DNA of 64,000 nucleotides from Collinsella sp. AK_207A. Its GTDB lineage: Bacteria; Actinomycetota; Coriobacteriia; Coriobacteriales; Coriobacteriaceae. The notes under the pieces were generated by a model. The model was given only the letters and a program-made list of their open reading frames with translations. It was not told where the DNA came from and searched no databases. Shown in pieces: positions 26,718-36,619 of this stretch. How positions within the stretch are numbered: the stretch's first letter is position 1; every line of letters starts with the position of its first letter. Location of the stretch: the NCBI RefSeq assembly GCF_902501965.1, contig NZ_CABWID010000022.1, forward strand, positions 1 through 64,000, in the 5' to 3' direction. A program made the translations under genes and the position numbers.

Positions 26718-28973
26718 TTAAGAACTAATTAAATTGCTCTGTCCATGGCACTTTTTGTACTTCCTTCCACTCCCACAAGGGCAGGGTTGATTCCTTCCTA
26801 TTTTTCCATGCTCCCTCTTGTATTTGACAACCCTAAAATCACCCATTTGCTCACCGCGGCTTTTCAATTCATCAATTCGACTCGGCGGGATTTGGTCAAT
26901 GTCGATTGAACGAGCATTAACACTTTGTAGAACGTAATTCGCATCGAATCGAAAGGACAGCATCATTCGATCCTTCTCGCCATTTGCGAGAAGGATCGAA
27001 GCGGCATAATCGAACATCTCTTGATCCGTCTGTGCATCATGCAACTCATCTTGAAGAACAAAGTAAGTCATACGAATCGAGTCTCCCTTGCCCGAAAACG
27101 AGAGAGCACACTGTCTACCGGTTCTCGCCTGCTGTTTTAAAACCTTATCTATGTCATCTGAAAGCTGCTGACGAGCATCACTGGAGAAGTCCAGCAAATA
27201 TGAAGATATGCTGACAGCTTGGGAATTGTTGGATTTGAATAATACGTCGATAATTTCGCGGAAACGCTTCGGCATGTTTTGCCGAGGTTTCTCGAGTTGC
27301 GGCAAAGGTGTATCAACCCTCTCGAAATAACTATCCAGATCTTCCCTATAGCCCGTTATGCATAGAATCTCCCCTTTAGGGGCGTTGTCAATCTCGAGGG
27401 AATAACAGTTGTGGGCAATATACATGCCGAGATGGTCAAACTCGTCGTTAAGGGCAATTCTTTCGTTAAGAGATGCCATCTCCCTTTGTTTGAGAAAATG
27501 CAGGAATTCAAGAGGATTATCGAAGTACTCTCTGTAGGTCATTAGGTCATCAATGGCAATGCAAGACACACCCTCCCTCAATTTTAAGAATCCGAGTTTT
27601 TCGGCGCGCGCTGCATAAGTGTTGATGTTCTCCATCGTCACCGAAAGGCAGAAAATTCTATTGATATTTGAGATATTGAGAGCCGCTTTCGGCAGCATGC
27701 CCTGATCATACAGAAGCAATTCCGCACCAGAATCTCTAATGTAGTCCTTCATATGCGCACATTGGCTATTTGATTTCTGTATCAGCTCTTTGTAGCGTTT
27801 AATGTGCGAATCGAAATCAGACACTGGTGGAGCGTCGGTAAAGCGGCCCGCTTTGACCTCAACTACCAAAAGCGCATCTCTGTAAATGACCAGAAGATCA
27901 TTCTCATTTCGATGTTTCTTGCTTCCGTAGTAATTATCGGCATATGAAATGCATCCAGGAAGCATTTCCTTGAAAACGGATTCGACCATGCTTTCGCTGG
28001 CTTCTTTTTGCCTTTGCTGCCACTGCTCTGAATAGCCAGGATCGAGACGCAGAATCGCTTTCTGGACTGCTCTATAAAAGATATCAGTAAGCGAGTAGTA
28101 GTCGAAGCAATAAGTTTCCCCGTTTAGCGTGATGAAAGGCCTGTCGACAATGGGAAGCGTGACGATGGGCCAGTATCGCATCTCTCCTTCTTCGAAGAAG
28201 GAGGCCTCACCAGGAGCGAACGACAAGGCGTCCATAAACGTCTTTGGCCAGTTGGTTATTCTACCTACATTGAAATGATGCACGGAGCACGCTTCAAGGA
28301 ACGCTTCCTCAGCCGCCCGTAAATCCTTCTCTGGAATTATCGAAAAGTCAGCCTCGTCAGCAGAACCGGCTTTTTCAAAGAGCTCCCTCAAAGCGGCCAA
28401 GCCCTCAAGTCTTCCGTTCGACAAAGCCTTTTCGAGCCTTTCATATCCGTCAATCACAGCATTTGCGGAAACTCCAAACAGCTTTTGGAATTCGCTGTCG
28501 TGAACGAGCACGAGTGGTTGAATATAATCAAGTTGGAGAAAGCGGTATCGATTCCCTCTAACCATGTGCATCATTTGGGCTTCAAAGACCAGACAGCTAG
28601 TTTCGCTGTCGTCCTCGATCACCAAACTTCGAAACATCAAATACTGCGTCGCTTTTTCAAATAGCATTTCCTGATCGTGCAAGTATTGGTGGGCAAGCCG
28701 CTCGATATCTTCGTCCGTGACATGAAGACAAATCGTGTTGTTCGTTGAAGCGATAAGACTTTGCAAGTATTCGACAGGGCGGGACGGCAAGCCACCTTGC
28801 TTATAGAAAAGAATGTCGCCTTCGGGAGAGGGATTGCTGAAATTCGAAATATCGGTAACGGCCATCAGCAGAATTTCTTGCTGGTCGATCTGGATATAGT
28901 TCCTGATCGACTCGATGCATTCTCTGATTTCCTTAGCAAGGCATTCCATTTTAGTCGGCGCAATGGCCTTCAA
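26718..28973 (-). CDS. large protein with PD-(D/E)xK-like motif and C-terminal SEC-C zinc motif
   Basis: 751 codons from TTG 28973 (an in-frame ATG at 28949 is the alternative; neither is well placed behind gcgaggagtgag). AT-rich compared with its neighbours. Around residues 357-377, ENDLLVIYRDALLVVEVKAG has the acidic-spacer-ExK form of restriction-like nucleases. The last 25 residues, KIGRNQPCPCGSGRKYKKCH, are a textbook SEC-C zinc-binding motif. The remainder is not recognised. A SEC-C plus nuclease combination in an island suggests a defence protein, but this is inference. Single-gene unit. Confidence 0.7.
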   Translation of the reverse strand: MKAIAPTKMECLAKEIRECIESIRNYIQIDQQEILLMAVTDISNFSNPSPEGDILFYKQGGLPSRPVEYLQSLIASTNNTICLHVTDEDIERLAHQYLHDQEMLFEKATQYLMFRSLVIEDDSETSCLVFEAQMMHMVRGNRYRFLQLDYIQPLVLVHDSEFQKLFGVSANAVIDGYERLEKALSNGRLEGLAALRELFEKAGSADEADFSIIPEKDLRAAEEAFLEACSVHHFNVGRITNWPKTFMDALSFAPGEASFFEEGEMRYWPIVTLPIVDRPFITLNGETYCFDYYSLTDIFYRAVQKAILRLDPGYSEQWQQRQKEASESMVESVFKEMLPGCISYADNYYGSKKHRNENDLLVIYRDALLVVEVKAGRFTDAPPVSDFDSHIKRYKELIQKSNSQCAHMKDYIRDSGAELLLYDQGMLPKAALNISNINRIFCLSVTMENINTYAARAEKLGFLKLREGVSCIAIDDLMTYREYFDNPLEFLHFLKQREMASLNERIALNDEFDHLGMYIAHNCYSLEIDNAPKGEILCITGYREDLDSYFERVDTPLPQLEKPRQNMPKRFREIIDVLFKSNNSQAVSISSYLLDFSSDARQQLSDDIDKVLKQQARTGRQCALSFSGKGDSIRMTYFVLQDELHDAQTDQEMFDYAASILLANGEKDRMMLSFRFDANYVLQSVNARSIDIDQIPPSRIDELKSRGEQMGDFRVVKYKREHGKIGRNQPCPCGSGRKYKKCHGQSNLISS

Positions 28974-29088
28974 TTCGTTATTTATCTAACTCACTCCTCG
29001 CAATGCTATTGATTTTCTTCTTGAAATTGTATGTCGTCGTAGCTGCCCCTGGAATTAGAGCTTTCCGTCGATATCGGTCCAGATATAG

Positions 29089-29124
29089 TAATGGGCGCGG
29101 CTTCGGAAGAAACCGCGCCCATTA
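29089..29124. terminator. hairpin beside core J3 (repeated at J4)
   Basis: Perfect arms taatgggcgcgg (29089-29100) and ccgcgcccatta (29113-29124) around cttcggaagaaa. The block from about 29064 to core J3 is repeated, diverged, at 35843-35944, where the hairpin is weakened (caacggg/cccgttg). It probably insulates the island end. Confidence 0.6.
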
Positions 29125-29157
29125 GCAGGTATTATATCATATGGTCGAACGTCTGTT

Positions 29158-29172
29158 CTACTCCCACTCTTT
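29158..29172 (-). repeat. decayed integration-site core J3 (KEWE-stop)
   Basis: The minus strand reads AAA GAG TGG GAG TAG, preceded by TSV codons. The sequence immediately left (gcaggtattatatcatatggtcgaacg) is repeated left of J4. The I codon has changed, so the site may have been altered by recombination. Confidence 0.5.
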
Positions 29173-29607
29173 CACGCTCGTTTGTCGTGGTGCCATTCCA
29201 ATTGGGTCTAGTTTGGTTGTCGGTTTTGTCCACCTTGCCGCCGAATCCCTCCGTGTGTCCTCGCGTAGGCGTTTGGGACAAACCCTGGGACAAATTCGCA
29301 AACTATTTCGAAACCGCAAGCCCGCAGTTTCATTTTTGTCCCGGGGACAAAAACGGGTTGGTTTTGAGGCCCTGAAATGTCCGATATGAACGCCAAAACA
29401 GCCGACTATCATCTTCGACACCCGTTTGGCATAGTGAATCGTAGCCAGTGGCTTTAACGTCTTGCATTTCCGCAGGTCATGAGGGATGCACAAGAGCGAT
29501 GACCGGAAGAATCGTCGCGGGTGGCTTTGTTTTCGCCCTTATGAACCGGCTCTAAGCGCCTTAGGAACCGAGCGGGAAATCCGAGCTAGAGGATCCCAAT
29601 CGTCGCC

Positions 29608-29740
29608 TTATTTCAGGCTGATTGCAACCGGCTGTTCGCCTTCCCACGCCAATGGCGTGCAGACATCTTCGATATTCTTGCTCGTTATGGCAAAAATCAC
29701 GTCTCCAGGGTTTGCCTTTTTCGATTTAGCGTATTGCTCT
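29608..29740 (-). pseudogene. type I restriction hsdS fragment
   Basis: The minus frame reads EQYAKSKKANPGDVIFAITS and on to EGEQPVAISLK-stop. The kGDvifai-type segment and the Ge-pvaiS pattern are characteristic of HsdS target-recognition halves. Only about 44 codons remain, and no hsdM or hsdR is near. Confidence 0.5.
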
Positions 29741-29850
29741 TCAGATCATCGTGGTGTGCTCGTAGCCGCGCTCCACGAGGAGCCGCTCGGCAACGTCGAG
29801 GATCTTCTCGACGTTGCCGAGCGGGTCGAGAAGGGCTGGCGCCAAAAGAG
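29741..29850 (-). pseudogene. TetR-family regulator N-terminal fragment
   Basis: The minus frame reads LGNVEKILDVAERLLVERGY, EHTTMI-stop, the opening helix of TetR repressors cut off before the recognition helix. It contains a perfect 15-bp inverted repeat (gctcggcaacgtcga 29787-29801; tcgacgttgccgagc 29810-29824), largely fortuitous within the GC-rich code or a secondary hairpin. Confidence 0.45.
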
Positions 29851-29968
29851 CCCAACGGCCGTTACGGCTTCGTTAGAAACGCGCCCCACCATGGATGGTG
29901 AACCCGAAAGGTGAGGCGCGCGGGCACGGCGACTCGGCCCGCGCGCCCGGCGGAGAAAGGACGACCCC

Positions 29969-30693
<725 letters not shown>

Positions 30694-30697
<4 letters not shown>

Positions 30698-31464
30698 CGG
30701 GCGAGAAAGGCGGCCTGCTCGCGGGCCTGCGCGCCGAGGTCCTGAAGTCGCGCCACGCGGCACCGGTTCGCCTGACCGTGCTCATGGCGCTGCCGATGTC
30801 GCTGCTCGGCGCGATGCCCTACCGGGGCGCGCAGTCCTTCAGCGCGTGGAACTACTGGTACGCGCTCTTCCTGCCCGTGGCTCTCTCGCTCGTGGTGGCG
30901 TGCGTCGCGCGGGCGGACGCGCGCACGCGGATGCGGGGGCTTCTGGGCCTGGGCTTCCCGCTCGGGCGCGCCTGGTGGGCCAAGGCGCTCTGGTGCCTCG
31001 CGCTCTGCACGCTCTCGAACCTCGTGGTCTTTGGCATCTACCTCGCGGGATCAGCGTTCTCCTCGCAAGGCCTCACGGCCGCGGGCGCGCTCACGATGCT
31101 CCTCTGCGCGCTCGTCAACACGGTGACCGCGGCGTGGATGATCCCCGCAGGGCTCTTCCTCACAGCGCGGCTCGGCATGCTCGCGGGCATCTTCTGCCCG
31201 CTCGCCGCTCAGCTCGTGGGTGGGTTCGCCTGGTCGCTGGTGCCGCTGCCGCAGCTCTTTCCGCCGTCGGCGAGCATGGTCATCCCCACGAGCTTCATCC
31301 CCGTGCTGCCGAGCGGCGAGCCACTCGCGGCGGACATGGCGCTCGGCGGGGCGCTCGCGGCGGACGGCATGCTCACACGGGCGGGCCTTGCGGTCTGCGC
31401 GCTCGCGTTCGCCGCGCTCACGGCGGCGGGCGCGGCCTGGTTCGCACGCTCCGAGGAGAGGTGA
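30694..31464 (+). CDS. lantibiotic-immunity ABC permease, MutE/EpiE type
   Basis: 256 aa, six hydrophobic segments (for example VALSLVVACVARADA, LGMLAGIFCPLAAQLVGGF). Family features include LRAEVLKSRHAAPVRLTVLM at the start and IPTSFIPVLPSGEP near the end. It overlaps both neighbours by a few bases, so it is translationally coupled in a tight immunity operon. No lanthipeptide precursor or synthetase is seen in the window, so this is an orphan immunity cassette. Confidence 0.8.
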
Positions 31465-32278
31465 TGGCCATGACACGACTCTCCGGCCCGATGCCGCGCA
31501 TGACTCTCTCGCGGGCCCTGCTCTCCGAGGTCCTGCGCCTGGCGCGCTCCCCGCTCGCGACGGTGCACCTCGTCTGCGGCCTGGCAGCCGGTCTTGCCTG
31601 CGGCGAGTACTTCTCTGTAACCCGATGGGACCCGGCGCTGGGCGCGGACGCCTACGCCCAGTTCCTCGGCGCCCTCATGCCGCTCATGTCCGCCATCGTC
31701 TGCAGGCTCGCTGTGGACGAGGAGCGCGCTGCCGGGCGCCTCGCCAACCTCACGGCGGTCCCCTCGCGCGGGCGCGCCGTCGCGGCGAAGCTGCTCGCCC
31801 TTGCGGCGCTCGGCGCGGGCGCGCTGGCCGTGGCGCTCGGCGTGTTCGGGGCCGTGCTCGCCGTCGCCGGGCGACTGCCGCTCGGACCCGCCCCGCTTGC
31901 GGCCGCCTGGGCGGGCATCGTGCTGGGCAGCCTGCCCCTCTACGCGCTGGGGCTCGGCGTGGCCCTGCGCCTCGGCCGCAACGCCGCCATCGGCGCTGGC
32001 GCGGCGGGGATGCTCCTCGCGTTCTTCTCAGTGGGCGGACTTGCGCACGGCCTCATGACCGGCGAGCTCACCGGTGCCCTGGAGACGCCCCTGAGCTGGG
32101 TGCCGCTCGCCTGCCCGCGCGCCTGGGGTCGCTCGGGGTGGAGGCCTTCATCGACGCCGCACGCGCGGCGGGGGCCCTCCTCACGACTGCGCTCGCCGGC
32201 CTCGTGCTCACCCTGGCAGCCGCCGCCGTCCTTCTCGCCTGGTTCTGCCGCTTCGAGGACGGGAGGGCAGATGCGTAG
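31464..32278 (+). pseudogene. lantibiotic-immunity ABC permease, MutG type, frameshifted
   Basis: ATG 31464 overlaps the preceding stop (TGATG). The first 215 codons (LSRALLSEVLRLARSPLATV, membrane helices) are in one frame. At the cgcgcg run near 32115-32122 the frame is lost. The correct continuation (LGSLGVEAFIDAARAAGALL, a membrane helix and FCRFEDGRADA-stop at 32278) lies in another frame. A two-base gain in the CG repeat or a one-base loss would explain it. As read, the protein runs into the next gene out of its natural frame and ends at 32672. Confidence 0.75.
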
Positions 32279-32672
32279 GAAGCCGCTCGCCGCCGTGCTC
32301 GCCCTCCTCTCCGCGGCGCTCGTCCTGGGCGGGAATACCCTGCTCGACGCCGGCTGGGGGTCGGCACTGCGCTCGGTCGCCGACCGCGTGCTGCCCAACC
32401 CAGAGATCGCCATGTGGGCACCCGCGCCCGAGCCCGGCAGCCACGCGAGCTCCTACGCCGACGCCACTGGGGCGGGGGCGAACTACGTCTACCTGGTGGA
32501 CGCGGCGGACGACAGAGGCAATGTCCGAGAGCTCCAGCTCATCTTCTTCGGGCGGGAGTCGGACGGCGAGGGCTGGCTCGAGATCGAGGCACGCGGCGGC
32601 TCGGGCGTGCGCTACCGCGCGTGCGACGCGGCCGAGGCGCCCGCGGCTGCGCGCGGGGCCCTGGACCGCTGA
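32271..32672 (+). CDS. YxeA-like secreted small protein
   Basis: 133 aa from ATG 32271, overlapping the natural MutG stop. A signal sequence (KPLAAVLALLSAALVLGG) is followed by a small beta-rich domain (NYVYLVDAADDRGNVRELQL, WLEIEARGG). YxeA proteins (DUF1093) are regular companions of MutFEG-type immunity transporters, which supports the assignment more than sequence does. Because of the MutG frameshift this gene is also fused in frame to the aberrant MutG product. Confidence 0.55.
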   Translation: MRRKPLAAVLALLSAALVLGGNTLLDAGWGSALRSVADRVLPNPEIAMWAPAPEPGSHASSYADATGAGANYVYLVDAADDRGNVRELQLIFFGRESDGEGWLEIEARGGSGVRYRACDAAEAPAAARGALDR

Positions 32673-32717
32673 GCGCGGCGCCGGCACAATGCCGACGAGA
32701 GTTTCAGGAGGCCGAAC

Positions 32718-33380
32718 ATGGCGAGGATACTGGCAGTGGATGATGAGCGGGCGATCCTCGACGCGCTCGCGCGCGTCCTCGGCCGCGACGGCCATGAGGT
32801 CGTCAAGGCAGCGGACCCGACGACGGTCCCGGGGATGGACCTCTCGCGCTTCGACCTCGTGCTCTGCGACGTCATGATGCCGGGGCTCGACGGCTTCGAG
32901 CTCGTGCGGCAGATCCGCCCGGACTTCGACGGGCCCATTATCTTCCTGACCGCGCGCGTGGCCGAGGAGGACGCCGTGGCCGGCTACGGCCTGGGCGCCG
33001 ACGACTACGTCCGCAAGCCCTTCGGGGCCGCGGAGCTGCGCGCCAAGGTCGCGGCCCATCTACGCCGTGAGCGCCGGCCGCGCTCGCACGCCCTCTCCTT
33101 CGGGGAGGTGCGGATCGACCTCGGGGCGCGCGGCCTCGCCGTGGGCGGCGAGACCGTGCCGCTCACGCCCACTGAGTACGCCATCTGCGAGCACCTCGCC
33201 CGCCACCCCGGGCAGGTCATGAGCCGCGCGCAGATCCGCGAGGCGGTGCTCGGCTGGGAGAGCGACGCCGACGACGCGGCCATATCCATGCAAGTCAGCC
33301 GCGCCCAGAGGAAACTCTCCGAGGCCGGCGCCGACCCGATCGCGACCGTCTGGGGGATGGGGTACAAGTGGCAGCTCTGA
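32718..33380 (+). CDS. response regulator, OmpR family
   Basis: 220 aa. Receiver domain with acidic pair DDE (residues 8-10), phospho-acceptor in VLCDVMMPGLDG (Asp about 54), Thr in IIFLTAR and Lys in RKPFGAAEL. C-terminal winged helix with PLTPTEYAICEHLARHPGQV and VWGMGYKWQL. Start ATG 32718 behind caggagg. It precedes and slightly overlaps the histidine kinase and most likely controls the immunity genes upstream, as NisR/SpaR-type regulators do. Confidence 0.85.
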   Translation: MARILAVDDERAILDALARVLGRDGHEVVKAADPTTVPGMDLSRFDLVLCDVMMPGLDGFELVRQIRPDFDGPIIFLTARVAEEDAVAGYGLGADDYVRKPFGAAELRAKVAAHLRRERRPRSHALSFGEVRIDLGARGLAVGGETVPLTPTEYAICEHLARHPGQVMSRAQIREAVLGWESDADDAAISMQVSRAQRKLSEAGADPIATVWGMGYKWQL

Positions 33381-33406
33381 GGACCGGGGCGCGAGGTCGC
33401 GGGGGC

Positions 33407-34906
33407 ATGCCGCTCTCCTTCGTCATCGCGCGCTACTTCGCCTACGCGTTCGCGGCGGTCGCCACGGCGTGGCTCGCCTCGTTCATGGCGCTCTCCGCGG
33501 CGATCAACGCGGGCTTCGTCTACGAGGCAAGCTGGGGGCCGGCCAAAGCGCGCGAGGTCGCGGAGGGCCTGGCACGCGACGGCGTCTGCGGGCAGCAGGA
33601 CGTGCCGACGGCGTACCGCTACCTCATCCTGGACAAGGACGGATACGTGCTGATGACAGACTTCGAGGGCACGCGGCTCGAGGGCGCGGCAAAAATGGCC
33701 CGTGCGGCACTCGCCGCGGATCCGGGCACAGTGGAGATCGAGGGCGGGGGCTCGGGCCTCACCTACGCCGCGTTCCCGCTCGAGGGCGGCGGGGCCTGCG
33801 CACTCGTCAGCGAGTACCTGCCGCAGTGGGTCTCGCGCGACCTCGCCGGCCTGCTTCCCAACCCGCAGAACCTCATGCTCGCCGGCGCCGCAGGGGGAAG
33901 CGCGCTCGCGCTCGCGCTCGTGGCTCGCCGCGCGAGCCGCGTGATCTCGCGCAAGATGGCACCGCTCGCGGAGGCGGCGGGGCGCGTCGGCGCGGGGGAG
34001 CTCGACTTCGCGGTCGGCAGCACCAACGTGCGCGAGGTGAACGACGTGCTCGCCGCGATGGACGCCATGCGGGCCTCCCTCGCCGAGTCGCTCGAGGCCC
34101 GCTGGGCCGCGGAGCGGGGGCAGCGCGAGCAGGTGGCGTCGCTCGCCCACGACCTCAAGACGCCGCTCACCGTGCTTCGCGCCAACGCCGACTTCGTGGC
34201 GGAGGAGCTGGAAGACGAGAAAGACGCCGACCTCGCGGCCGCCGCGCGCGACATAGCTGGCAGTGTCGAAAGGCTCGACGGCTACGTGCGCCTGCTCATC
34301 AAGGCCTCGCGCGGGTCCGGCGGGGCGGAGAGGGCCCCCATGCGGCCGGCCGAGCTCTGCGAGCAGGTCCTCGCCGAGGCCGCCCAGATCGCCCGGGCGC
34401 GAGGCGTGACGCTCGACGCGGCCACGGGCCCCGCTGTCGCGGGCGCGCCCGAGGCCCCGCTCGACCGAACCACCCTGGCGCGAGCCGCCGCGAACCTCGT
34501 GGCCAACGCCGCCGAGCACGCGCGCTCGCGCGTGGCGGTCTCCTGCGACGTCGCGGGCGGCCACCTCGTCATCGAGGTGTCCGACGACGGACCGGGCTTC
34601 TCTCCCGCCGCCCTCGAACGCGGCTGCGAGCGCCTCTTCACAGACGACTCCTCCCGCTCCTCGCGCGACGGAGGCCGCCACTACGGGCTCGGCCTCCACG
34701 CCGCCTCCGAGGCCGCGAGCGCCCACGGGGGCTCCGTCTCGCTCGCCAACAGCCCCTCGGGCGGCGCGGTGGCCACCATCGCGGTCCCCCTGTGGGGGCC
34801 TGACGACTCAGGCCCCGCACACCGGCGTGGCTCGCAACCAAACGCTTCCCGGATAATACTGCCCGTTGCGGGGATCGCCCTGGCTAGTCGCCGCCCATGT
34901 GCATGA
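33407..34906 (+). CDS. sensor histidine kinase
   Basis: 499 aa from ATG 33407; a GTG at 33368 overlapping the regulator stop is an alternative start. Two membrane helices flank an extracytoplasmic domain. Then come a HAMP-like segment, the phosphorylation site VASLAHDLKTPLTVL, N-box LVANAAEHARSR, DDGPGFSP and the G2 region HYGLGLHAAS. It pairs with the OmpR-type regulator. The last 35 residues after IAVPLWG are unusual and may be a frame extension past the original end. Confidence 0.8.
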   Translation: MPLSFVIARYFAYAFAAVATAWLASFMALSAAINAGFVYEASWGPAKAREVAEGLARDGVCGQQDVPTAYRYLILDKDGYVLMTDFEGTRLEGAAKMARAALAADPGTVEIEGGGSGLTYAAFPLEGGGACALVSEYLPQWVSRDLAGLLPNPQNLMLAGAAGGSALALALVARRASRVISRKMAPLAEAAGRVGAGELDFAVGSTNVREVNDVLAAMDAMRASLAESLEARWAAERGQREQVASLAHDLKTPLTVLRANADFVAEELEDEKDADLAAAARDIAGSVERLDGYVRLLIKASRGSGGAERAPMRPAELCEQVLAEAAQIARARGVTLDAATGPAVAGAPEAPLDRTTLARAAANLVANAAEHARSRVAVSCDVAGGHLVIEVSDDGPGFSPAALERGCERLFTDDSSRSSRDGGRHYGLGLHAASEAASAHGGSVSLANSPSGGAVATIAVPLWGPDDSGPAHRRGSQPNASRIILPVAGIALASRRPCA

Positions 34907-35170
34907 GCATGTCGGCGATGCGAGTCGCCATCTCGTCCGCCGCTGGACGGACGTTGGCGACCCAGGACGCAAGGCCGGCCTGATCGGATGCCTCCGCCTC
35001 AAGCACGTCGCAGCTCGCGGTCACCGCCATAAGCGGGGTGACGAGGTCGTGCGAGGCGGTGCAAACGAACGCCCCCCCGCCTCGGCCTCCGCCACCGGTC
35101 GCAGGGCGTGTCCCGCTGCCGCCCACGCCGCGGCGAGCCCCCAAAAGCCGAAGCGCGCGGCGCCACTCGC
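34884..35170 (-). pseudogene. histidine kinase remnant
   Basis: The minus strand reads AFVCTASHDLVTPLMAVTAS and on to MATRIADMLMHMGGD-stop, a HisKA phosphorylation helix. Upstream, FWGLAAAWAAAGHALRPVAE lies in a different frame, joined through a run of seven G at about 35071-35077. ATP-binding domain and sensor part are absent. It opposes the intact kinase and appears to be a leftover of a second two-component system. Confidence 0.6.
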
Positions 35171-35174
35171 TTCG

Positions 35175-35810
35175 CTACATCGACTTTATGGGATGACGGA
35201 TCACGGTCTTGAGCTTCTCCGGTGCGCACTTGCGCGGGTCGGAGAGATAGATCTCGTGATGCAGGCGGGCTTCGGAGAGGTCGGGGGCGTAGCCCCGTTC
35301 CGCCGCGAATGTGCGCATGGCGTCTATGGTCGCCGGCTCGTCGTCGTAAGGCCCGGTATGCATGCACTGAACGCAAAGGCCCTCGTCGACCCTCAGCAGC
35401 TCGACCGCCGAGAAGTCCAGCTTCTTCTTGGCGGCAGCTTCCGAAACTGCCCAGTCGAAGTCCTCGCGAGTGACGAAGTCGGGCAGGCGGATGCACGAGA
35501 TGAAGTTGAAGTCATCCTTCCGCGCATAATCAATCTCGCCATCGGTGCGGTCCTGCCACCAGAAGCCCTCGAGCGGAGGCACGACGAAGTCGAAATAGCC
35601 CTCGATTTCCCGCGGGCCCTTCTTCGACATCTTGATGGCATATGCGACGCCGTAGAGCAGCGGCAACGCGTTCTGGTACTCGCCGCCTTCGGCATTGGGA
35701 TCGCCCTTGCCCCGCACGGCGACGTAGCTCATAGGCGGAACGGTTACGACGCTCGGCTTGCCGGACGGCCTGTAGAGCTCCCTGAACTCCTTCTTGAAAT
35801 CGTATGCCAT
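35175..35810 (-). CDS. GyrI-like domain protein
   Basis: 211 aa from ATG 35810 with ggagg upstream. It reads FKKEFRELYRPSGKPSVVTV, SYVAVRGKGDPN, GFWWQDRTDG and CMHTGPYDDEPATIDAM, the usual order of GyrI-like small-molecule-binding proteins. These proteins bind or hydrolyse hydrophobic compounds and are often paired with regulators; here it stands alone before the J4 core. Cytoplasmic. Confidence 0.75.
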   Translation of the reverse strand: MAYDFKKEFRELYRPSGKPSVVTVPPMSYVAVRGKGDPNAEGGEYQNALPLLYGVAYAIKMSKKGPREIEGYFDFVVPPLEGFWWQDRTDGEIDYARKDDFNFISCIRLPDFVTREDFDWAVSEAAAKKKLDFSAVELLRVDEGLCVQCMHTGPYDDEPATIDAMRTFAAERGYAPDLSEARLHHEIYLSDPRKCAPEKLKTVIRHPIKSM

Positions 35811-35929
35811 CGCAACAAACCTCCCTGAGCTTGGGTTTCCGCTGATATCCGAACAATTATAGCAACGGGCGCCGCTTTGGAAGAAACCTCCCGTTGGCAG
35901 GTATTGTAACATAGAATCGAACGCGTGTT

Positions 35930-35944
35930 CTATTCCCATGCGAT
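35930..35944 (-). repeat. integration-site core J4 (IAWE-stop)
   Basis: The minus strand reads ATC GCA TGG GAA TAG after GV codons. The sequence to the left is a diverged repeat of that left of J3 (hairpin, gcaggtattgtaacatagaatcgaacg). Confidence 0.5.
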
Positions 35945-36074
35945 GACCCCTGGCGTCTTGGACGCGATGTCGTAGCACGCCGTAGACGCTGTTGGTGATG
36001 GCTATGCACGGGCACGGGCGCGCCGCCGCACTTCACAGCTTGTTTCTCAAGTATTCGGGGCGCACACGCGGCGT

Positions 36075-36573
36075 TCAAAAATGCGAAGCGACTCCGCATA
36101 GCTCGAGACTGAGCCGAGACGCCCTACTTCCCGCCCTCCAGCAGCCCCACGATGCGGTCGATGTCGACGGCGAAACGAGGCCTCCCTCGCGCTCGTAGCG
36201 GTCGAGGTACGCCTGGCACTCGGAGACGATGCGCTTGGTGTTGCCGTCGATGATGCGCTGGAGCGTCTCGTAGTAGGCCGAGCCCTCGGTCCTGAAGCGG
36301 CGCTGGCAGGCCTTGGTTATGGGGAACATCTTGACGTAGTGGATGCCGTGGCGGCAGCCGGGGCGCGTCGCGGGGCGGGGCGGTAGCGCGAAGTACTGGT
36401 CTTTGGGCACGTTGGGGGCGATGTTGGAGCGCAGCGGCACGGCGAAGTCCCTGCGCTTTCCGCGGAAACGCAGCCTCACCACCACGATGCAGGGGCGATT
36501 GTGCTTGAGCATGAGTTCGCGGTCGCCCTCGACGAGGCTGAAGAAGTCCTGGGAGATGGATACGATCTTCACC
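36075..36573 (-). CDS. type III toxin, ToxN/AbiQ-like endoribonuclease, C-terminal frameshift
   Basis: Start GTG 36573 behind gaaggggg. Family pattern: KHNRPCIVVVRLRFRGK, FAVPLRSNI, YFALPPRPATR, HGIHYVKMFPI, then YLDRYE. These enzymes cut RNA and are held inactive by a small structured RNA encoded just upstream. After YEREGG the frame changes. With one more G the sequence would continue RPRFAVDIDRIVGLLEGGK-stop, ending at 36124. The present frame ends at 36075 with an unrelated tail. About 130 family-like residues are intact, so activity cannot be excluded. A terminator hairpin lies 25 bases upstream, as expected for this system. Confidence 0.65.
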
Positions 36574-36597
36574 GGTTCGCCCCCTTCATACGAAGCG

Positions 36598-36619
36598 GGG
36601 CCCGCATCGCTGCGGGCCC
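36598..36619 (-). terminator. hairpin between putative antitoxin RNA and toxin gene
   Basis: Arms gggcccgca (36598-36606) and tgcgggccc (36611-36619) with loop tcgc. Type III systems place an imperfect terminator here to set the ratio of antitoxin RNA to toxin message. Confidence 0.6.

Noticed and set aside
29787-29824. Perfect 15-bp inverted repeat first taken for a terminator or operator
   Set aside because: It lies inside the TetR fragment and has no T-run; position gives no reason for a regulatory role.
33005-34726. Minus-strand frame of 573 codons opposite the response regulator and kinase
   Set aside because: Repetitive Arg/Gly/His-rich translation typical of antisense high-GC code; the plus-strand genes are certain.
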